DNA from: Phycisphaeraceae bacterium
GTDB lineage: Bacteria > Planctomycetota > Phycisphaerae > Phycisphaerales > SM1A02
DNA: 64,000 nucleotides
Direction: 5' to 3'
Assembly (NCBI GenBank): GCA_019636735.1
Contig: JAHBWY010000001.1
Coordinates: forward strand, 514,419-578,418
This document shows positions 59,808 through 64,000 of this stretch, piece after piece. Position numbers and translations under genes: made by a program. The notes under the pieces are model-generated. The model searched no databases, was not told the DNA's origin, and worked only from the letters and a program-made list of their open reading frames with translations. How positions within the stretch are numbered: the stretch's first letter is position 1; every line of letters starts with the position of its first letter.

Positions 59808-60484
59808 ACATCGATAGAGCGCCAGATGGAGACTTCTTCGAATCATGTCCGCTCAGATTGATTAACTGGTTGGCATCAGCTATCGACGCCGACCACTGGC
59901 GACTCTTCTGCGACCAATACAGTGCTGATCCGCCCTTAGCCGACGAACTGCTGCGGCTACGAGAAGCAGATAGGAATCGACCTCCTGAGTTTTCGGTAGA
60001 TGCATATGACGCACTACATGCGATGCCCCATCACATCGCAATGGGAATGAGCCGTGAACTGCCGCATGCAGGAGCATTGCGCCTCGAGGCGTTCGCGATC
60101 TCAATGTCGCTGAGTGCGGAGCTTCGAGGCCAAGTGGTAGCGGACACGCCCTGGCGGTCGATCTTGCGTCTCATTGAGTTGTGCGACCAGATTGGAGGAG
60201 ATTGCTTGCGTCCCTGTGGTGACTTTATTATGTGGATGCGGGTGCATGTCGAGCGCGACCGATGGCGTGATGTTATGTGTGCGCTCTCGGCGCTCGTGCT
60301 TGTCAGTGCGGCTTCGCATGCAGCGACGAATGGCGCGGTAGTGCTTCGCGATCTCAGCCGGTTTCACATGCAGGGGGAGGAGTGGCGGCAATTGCCATTC
60401 GCCCGCATAGCAAGCGACGCGAGCTCCCGCTTGACGAAGAGCGTCGAAGATTACAACGCGGCCATCCGGTCGCTCTCCCCATGA
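59804..60484 (+). CDS. candidate immunity protein
   Basis: A 226-residue protein of unknown family starting at ATG 59804, which overlaps the RHS stop as ATGA; GGAG lies nine bases upstream. It has no signal peptide or membrane segment, is rich in Trp, Cys and acidic residues, and appears mostly helical (DADHWRLFCDQYSADPPLADELLRL). A cytoplasmic protein encoded immediately after, and translated with, a variable RHS tip is the classic place for a cognate immunity protein. That role is inference from position only. Confidence 0.6.
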   Translation: MNIDRAPDGDFFESCPLRLINWLASAIDADHWRLFCDQYSADPPLADELLRLREADRNRPPEFSVDAYDALHAMPHHIAMGMSRELPHAGALRLEAFAISMSLSAELRGQVVADTPWRSILRLIELCDQIGGDCLRPCGDFIMWMRVHVERDRWRDVMCALSALVLVSAASHAATNGAVVLRDLSRFHMQGEEWRQLPFARIASDASSRLTKSVEDYNAAIRSLSP

Positions 60485-60668
60485 GGTAGTGTTCGTCACG
60501 ATGCGCACATTCGATCAAGCGGCCTCCGAGGGAAGGTGACGCGGCTCGTCGGGGTCAGATGTTCGCGATCGGACGAATCGCGAGATCTCGGCCGGAGAAT
60601 GAGGGTTTGCACATGGATCGCTCGTCAGGCAGCTCACTTATTGAGGTTTGAATAGTCACACGACGGGC

Positions 60669-61223
60669 TCACAGTGGAAGCCGTGCGTGGTTGAAGAAGG
60701 ACCGGAGCAATTGCTGGGAGCTGGCCGTTCGACGGAAGGAGTGGACGAGTTCGTGACCGAGCGTGTCGATGCGGTCAGGGATGAAGTTCGCCAGGTCGGT
60801 GTACTTGGCGCGGTTCCACACCTGCTCGTCGGGGTTGAGCTCGGGCGCGTACGGCGGCAGCCACTCGAAGTGGATGCGGTCCCCATACCGCTCGCGAAGT
60901 TCCCGCGCCGCGGCCCGATGCACGTTGAGACGATCGAGGACGACGACCAATCGTCGGCGCGTGCGGCGGAGCAGACGCTCGAGGAATGCGGCGAAGTGTT
61001 CGGTTCGGACGTTGTGGCGGAGCACGTCGAAGTAGAGGCCCAGTCGACGCGATCGCGGGGAGACGGTGATGGCCGAGATCGCCGAGAGTCGATCGCGTCG
61101 GTCCCAGCTGCAGTGAATCGGCGTCCGTCCGCGCGGCGCCCAGGTCCGACGCACGGTCGGCTGGAGCATGAAGCCGGATTCGTCGACGAAGGCAATGGTG
61201 CTACGACTTCGCCGCGCGTTTTT
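60669..61223 (-). CDS. IS630 transposase, C-terminal frame
   Basis: This frame carries the DDE catalytic part: Asp in IAFVDESGFMLQ, Asp in VVVLDRLNVH and Glu in PELNPDEQVWN. It lies in the +1 frame relative to the upstream part and is open from 61223; its first own ATG is 61169, after the first catalytic Asp. It can therefore work only if joined to the N-terminal frame by slippage at the A7 run (61219-61225), or it is a dead remnant. Confidence 0.85.
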   Translation of the reverse strand, partial: KNARRSRSTIAFVDESGFMLQPTVRRTWAPRGRTPIHCSWDRRDRLSAISAITVSPRSRRLGLYFDVLRHNVRTEHFAAFLERLLRRTRRRLVVVLDRLNVHRAAARELRERYGDRIHFEWLPPYAPELNPDEQVWNRAKYTDLANFIPDRIDTLGHELVHSFRRTASSQQLLRSFFNHARLPL

Positions 61224-61728
61224 TTATGCGTGGCCACTCGACATGACGCCACACGGCGATCGCGCCGTCGTCCCGTTCGCGTGCCTGGCGCTCGGGCTTC
61301 TGGCAGGACCAGTCCATGCGTCGGAGCAGATGCCAGACGCCGGACGGATCGAAGGTCACGCCGAAGCGACGCTCGATCACCTGACCGACGCGCTCGAGCG
61401 TGCAGAGCTCCGTCGAGAACCCGAGCTTCGTTGGGCCCCGCAGCAGGAGCTTGGCGAGCTGCTCCATCTGCCGATCGTTCAGCTTGCGCGGTCGTCCAGG
61501 ATGGCGTTTCTGCTTCAGGCCGTCCTCGCCACCTTGCCTCCGCTTCTTCACCCAGGTGGCGACGGACGAGTGCGCGACCCCCAGCATCTTCGCGACCTCG
61601 GCCTGCGTGTGCCCATTGTCGAGCAACGACATCGCCCGAAACCGTCGACGCTCCGCGTCGTTTTGTGAAAGGCGTCCTGCCATGGATGCCGATATCGTCC
61701 AGCGACATCGCGTAGCGCCACATTTCAA
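61201..61728 (-). CDS. IS630 transposase, N-terminal frame
   Basis: A 175-residue frame with the DNA-binding part of the transposase: FRAMSLLDNGHTQAEVAKMLGVAHSSVATWVKK (helix-turn-helix), then RPRKLNDRQMEQLAKLL and VWHLLRRMDWSCQKPERQA. It ends at a stop just after the A7 run. The join WPRIKK to the next frame makes a normal IS630 sequence if one A is lost or two are gained. Confidence 0.85.
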   Translation of the reverse strand: MKCGATRCRWTISASMAGRLSQNDAERRRFRAMSLLDNGHTQAEVAKMLGVAHSSVATWVKKRRQGGEDGLKQKRHPGRPRKLNDRQMEQLAKLLLRGPTKLGFSTELCTLERVGQVIERRFGVTFDPSGVWHLLRRMDWSCQKPERQARERDDGAIAVWRHVEWPRIKKRAAKS

Positions 61729-61737
61729 GATTCAATA

Positions 61738-61869
61738 GAGCAGTGCGTCAGCACGCCGCCGAAGCCGGTGTCCGATCTTCTAGCCGATCCCCACCGATCG
61801 GTCAGGACCGATTGGGCGATCCCACCGATGTAACTCGCGCGCGACATTTCGCACACTGTCTGGTTCCCT
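61738..61869. other. unique spacer before right repeat copy
   Basis: 132 bp between the IS630 element and the right copy of the 2.1-kb repeat. It holds GATCGGTC-type inverted fragments (around 61786-61815) but no gene and no tRNA; the tRNA body is not repeated here. Confidence 0.5.
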
Positions 61870-61917
61870 CTATTGCCGAGCCGGTTCCAAAGTGGACCGG
61901 CCCACCAGTTCAGACGA

Positions 61918-61944
61918 AACGCCGCCGAGACAATCGGCGGCGTT
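61918..61944 (+). terminator. terminator hairpin, right copy
   Basis: Identical to the hairpin at 48034-48060, here without a tRNA in front of it. Confidence 0.5.
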
Positions 61945-62160
61945 CTCGCGTTCTGGCGAGGGTTTCGCGGGGTGGCCAACCGGGCGGCGAGTCTCTGATT
62001 GCGGCGTGGTCATCACCAGCCGGGCAGGGACAGAGCGCCTCGGTCCCCCGATTCGGCCCGAAGTCTCTCTGTCTCTCCCCGAGACCCGCGCACGGGTTAT
62101 GACGGGGTTGGTCTCCCTATAGGTCGAGCAACCGGGGAGGTTGGGAGCGGACAGCGCGGG

Positions 62161-62200
62161 CAACGCTGTTCGAGAACGCGCGCCGGTGGTGATCGCGCCG
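62161..62200. repeat. 40-bp direct repeat A1, right copy
   Basis: Same as 48277-48316. Confidence 0.9.
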
Positions 62201-62266
62201 GTGCCCGATCGAGGATGAGCCGCCGCCTGCCGCAGCCGCGATGACTCGCATCACGCTGCCTCACTG

Positions 62267-63721
62267 TCAGGGCAGCGCGATGACGGTTCTGGCATCTGGC
62301 GGCGTCGCTGAACCGAGCGACGACAGGTCGGATGCATCGATCCAGATCCCTCGATGGCGCACGAAGCTGCCATCGTCGGAGAACCCGATGGCGTCGTTCA
62401 TGTCATGGATCGGGGAATGGGCGAGCAGCGTGTAGAGCAGCAGCGCGCGGTCTCGGTCGTTTCCCGTGTTGAAAAGCAGCGTCTCGTCGGGCATCGCGAT
62501 GCGATCACGACTCCCGAAGATCGATTCGTGACCGGTGATGCTCTTGACGATGGCGAGCGCTCCGGCAAGGTCCGTCACGCCTTGCCCCAACTCACGCGTT
62601 CGCGCCTCGCGCATCGCGGCGAGGATATAGGCCTGCGGGTGCGCCACGCGCAGACTTCGGAATGCGTACATGGCGTAGTCGTAGATGGAGCCGGGTCGTT
62701 CCGCCGCCAGCGCCGCGACCGCGGCTTGATAGCTCGACGCCGACGTGTGTTCGGCGGGGTCGGGGATGCCGTCGGCCGGGTCGATGACGCGGGTGCAGCA
62801 TGTCTCGGGGCGCTTGAGCGGATTGGAGACGAAGCCGCCAATACGGTCGAAGACCCGCGAGATTCGTTCGAACGGCACCTGCGAGGCGCCCGTCGAACAG
62901 TGGCACATACCCACTACCGGGTTATAGAAGAACGTCGTCTCGGTGCCCGAAGCGACGGCCCTGACGAACTCCGAGAGATCGGACTGGTTGTTGATCCGCG
63001 TCGAGCTGAACCACTTCGTGTTGTTGAGCAGGTGGCCGTCGCCCTCGTCCAGAAAGACGAACATGTGCGCGCGGTTGCCGGTGATGTAGATGCGGTCGAG
63101 CGGGAACCGGCCCCACACGGCAAGCCCCGCCGCCCATAGCATGCCCAGCCCGATGCACTTCCCCGACGGCTTGTGCTGCGGGTTGATCCGGGCCATCGCG
63201 TTCATCACCTCGACCGACTCGTTCTTGAGGCGAGGGAACAGGCCGCGCTGGTAGTACGGCTCGTTGATGATCTGCCCGAACTGTGATTCGGGCGTGTCCA
63301 CCAGCAACTTCCTGAACGTCGCGTCATACTCGGCTCGGATGGCGCGGACAAAGCCCGGTGGGAAGCGTCGCTCCTCTTCGGCGAAGTCCATCAGCCCCCA
63401 CACGTCGCCCCCGGGCAGCCCGGGCATGATGGTGAACGTGTAGCGGTGGAAGAATCGCTGCAACGCGTCCAAACGGCTCTTGGCGCTCAGGAGCGAGCCA
63501 TCGGGGGCGTGCGCCCGCTTCTGGTCACGCCACGCCCAGACCACGGGGGACATCAGGTCCGCCAGCAGAAATGCGGGCACGAGATGCTGAGCGTCGGCGT
63601 CGATCTCCAGCACGGACAAGCTGACGGCCCGGCTCAGGGACTCTGCCGAATCGTCCCGATCACGCCGAACGCCGGCGGATGGCGGGTTCAGCGGGATGTC
63701 TGTCTTGCGGTCGGTGCTCAC
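62267..63721 (-). CDS. transglutaminase-like protein of unknown function (right copy)
   Basis: The 484-residue product is identical to that of 48383-49837, including Cys189, His219 and Asn233-Asn234 of the putative active site. Identity at every synonymous site points to recent duplication, gene conversion or a repeat kept identical by recombination. It is again flanked by the 40-bp repeats (62161-62200 and 63774-63813). Confidence 0.75.
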   Translation of the reverse strand: MSTDRKTDIPLNPPSAGVRRDRDDSAESLSRAVSLSVLEIDADAQHLVPAFLLADLMSPVVWAWRDQKRAHAPDGSLLSAKSRLDALQRFFHRYTFTIMPGLPGGDVWGLMDFAEEERRFPPGFVRAIRAEYDATFRKLLVDTPESQFGQIINEPYYQRGLFPRLKNESVEVMNAMARINPQHKPSGKCIGLGMLWAAGLAVWGRFPLDRIYITGNRAHMFVFLDEGDGHLLNNTKWFSSTRINNQSDLSEFVRAVASGTETTFFYNPVVGMCHCSTGASQVPFERISRVFDRIGGFVSNPLKRPETCCTRVIDPADGIPDPAEHTSASSYQAAVAALAAERPGSIYDYAMYAFRSLRVAHPQAYILAAMREARTRELGQGVTDLAGALAIVKSITGHESIFGSRDRIAMPDETLLFNTGNDRDRALLLYTLLAHSPIHDMNDAIGFSDDGSFVRHRGIWIDASDLSSLGSATPPDARTVIALP

Positions 63722-63773
63722 AACCCGAATCGTATCGCGAGGAGTCGGGCGGGTCGCGACGGGGCTGCGCGAA

Positions 63774-63813
63774 CAACGCTGTTCGAGAACGCGCGCCGGT
63801 GGTGATCGCGCCG
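63774..63813. repeat. 40-bp direct repeat A2, right copy
   Basis: Same as 49890-49929. Confidence 0.9.
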
Positions 63814-63888
63814 CGCATCGCGCATGCGCACGGCATAGGGCAACCGTAGTGGCGAAGCGATTCCCGCGTCGCCCATGGAACCACCCCG

Positions 63889-64000
63889 ATGCCCGCGGAC
63901 TCCACGCGCGATCCCGAGAGCATGACGGCCGACGAGCGCCGCGACGAGGTCGTCAGCATCCTTGCGCGCGGCCTCGTTCGCAGCATCGTCGCCACGCGCG
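63889..64000 (+). CDS. small hypothetical protein, partial (right copy)
   Basis: Starts exactly like the small ORF at 50005 and is cut by the window edge. The first 35 codons are identical; then the left copy reads IVANRAR and this one IVATR, so the frame stays open through the point where the repeat ends. Confidence 0.5.
   Translation, partial: MPADSTRDPESMTADERRDEVVSILARGLVRSIVATR

Larger units (their letters stand above)
60639..61737 (-). mobile_element. IS630-type insertion sequence
   Basis: About 1,100 bp bounded by TA on both sides, as IS630 elements insert at TA. The ends are imperfect inverted repeats: TATTGAGGTTTGAA on the left (60639-60652) and, read inward from the right, TATTGAATCTTGAA (61737-61724). 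Inside lie two overlapping transposase frames on the minus strand. Confidence 0.72.
61870..63994. repeat. 2,125-bp direct repeat, right copy
   Basis: Same sequence and orientation as 47986-50110 (offset 13,884). It begins with CTATTGCCGAGCC but is preceded by unrelated DNA rather than a tRNA. After GTCGCCA at 63994 the two copies differ. Confidence 0.95.

Noticed and set aside
60656..61735. A single 359-residue minus-strand frame spanning the IS630 element
   Set aside because: It is a third frame; the transposase motifs lie in the other two frames, and this one is Arg/Ser/Thr-rich without motifs.

Overview
The window is GC-rich and reads as a Planctomycetota chromosome, probably of the Phycisphaerae type (inference). 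The signs are secreted proteins with paired dockerin-like loops (consensus NGDGxVDGADLALLLGxWG), a protein with a PEP-CTERM-style tail, a Ser/Thr kinase coupled to an ECF sigma factor, a large secreted tricorn protease, a DUF1573 protein, and an EF-P with Asn at the usual modification site.

Positions 1-47,900 are ordinary, densely packed chromosome. In order they carry: a partial membrane protein; thiolase; fructose-1,6-bisphosphatase; tricorn protease; an ECF sigma/kinase pair; two small secreted proteins; a three-gene unit (membrane protein, B12-domain/G3E-type GTPase fusion, PrpD); a dockerin-bearing alpha/beta hydrolase; the deoxynucleotide genes dcd-nrdJ; a UvrD/PcrA helicase; a hutI-map-serA-prolyl oligopeptidase unit; sixA; a STAS protein; a ChaN-like lipoprotein; an M14 carboxypeptidase; efp; a DUF1573 protein with fabI; a tightly overlapping unit btpA-aminotransferase-coaX-MnmE-like GTPase; an aldose epimerase with an SDR; gap; a PEP-CTERM protein; and an rve-type insertion sequence. 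Many neighbours overlap by ATGA or GTGA, which indicates translational coupling.

Positions 47,915-64,000 are an accessory region that begins exactly at the 3' end of an initiator tRNA. A 2,125-bp block (47986-50110) recurs without a visible mismatch at 61870-63994. The block holds the tRNA terminator hairpin and a gene for a transglutaminase-like protein that is itself flanked by 40-bp direct repeats. Between the copies lie a serine-recombinase module (small ORF, DUF2924, large serine recombinase, HTH protein), a Ser/Pro-rich PKD-like protein, a HEAT-like lipoprotein, a 5'-truncated RHS protein with an internal dockerin-like pair and a variable C-terminal tip, a translationally coupled candidate immunity gene, and an IS630-type element with a split transposase. 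The right-hand copy departs from the left one inside the small ORF but stays in frame, so a second related recombinase cassette may follow beyond the window.

The most interesting points are this tRNA-anchored duplicated island with its candidate toxin/immunity pair, the stand-alone B12-GTPase fusion lacking a mutase domain, and the EF-P with an Asn tip residue. No CRISPR array, rRNA or riboswitch was recognised.
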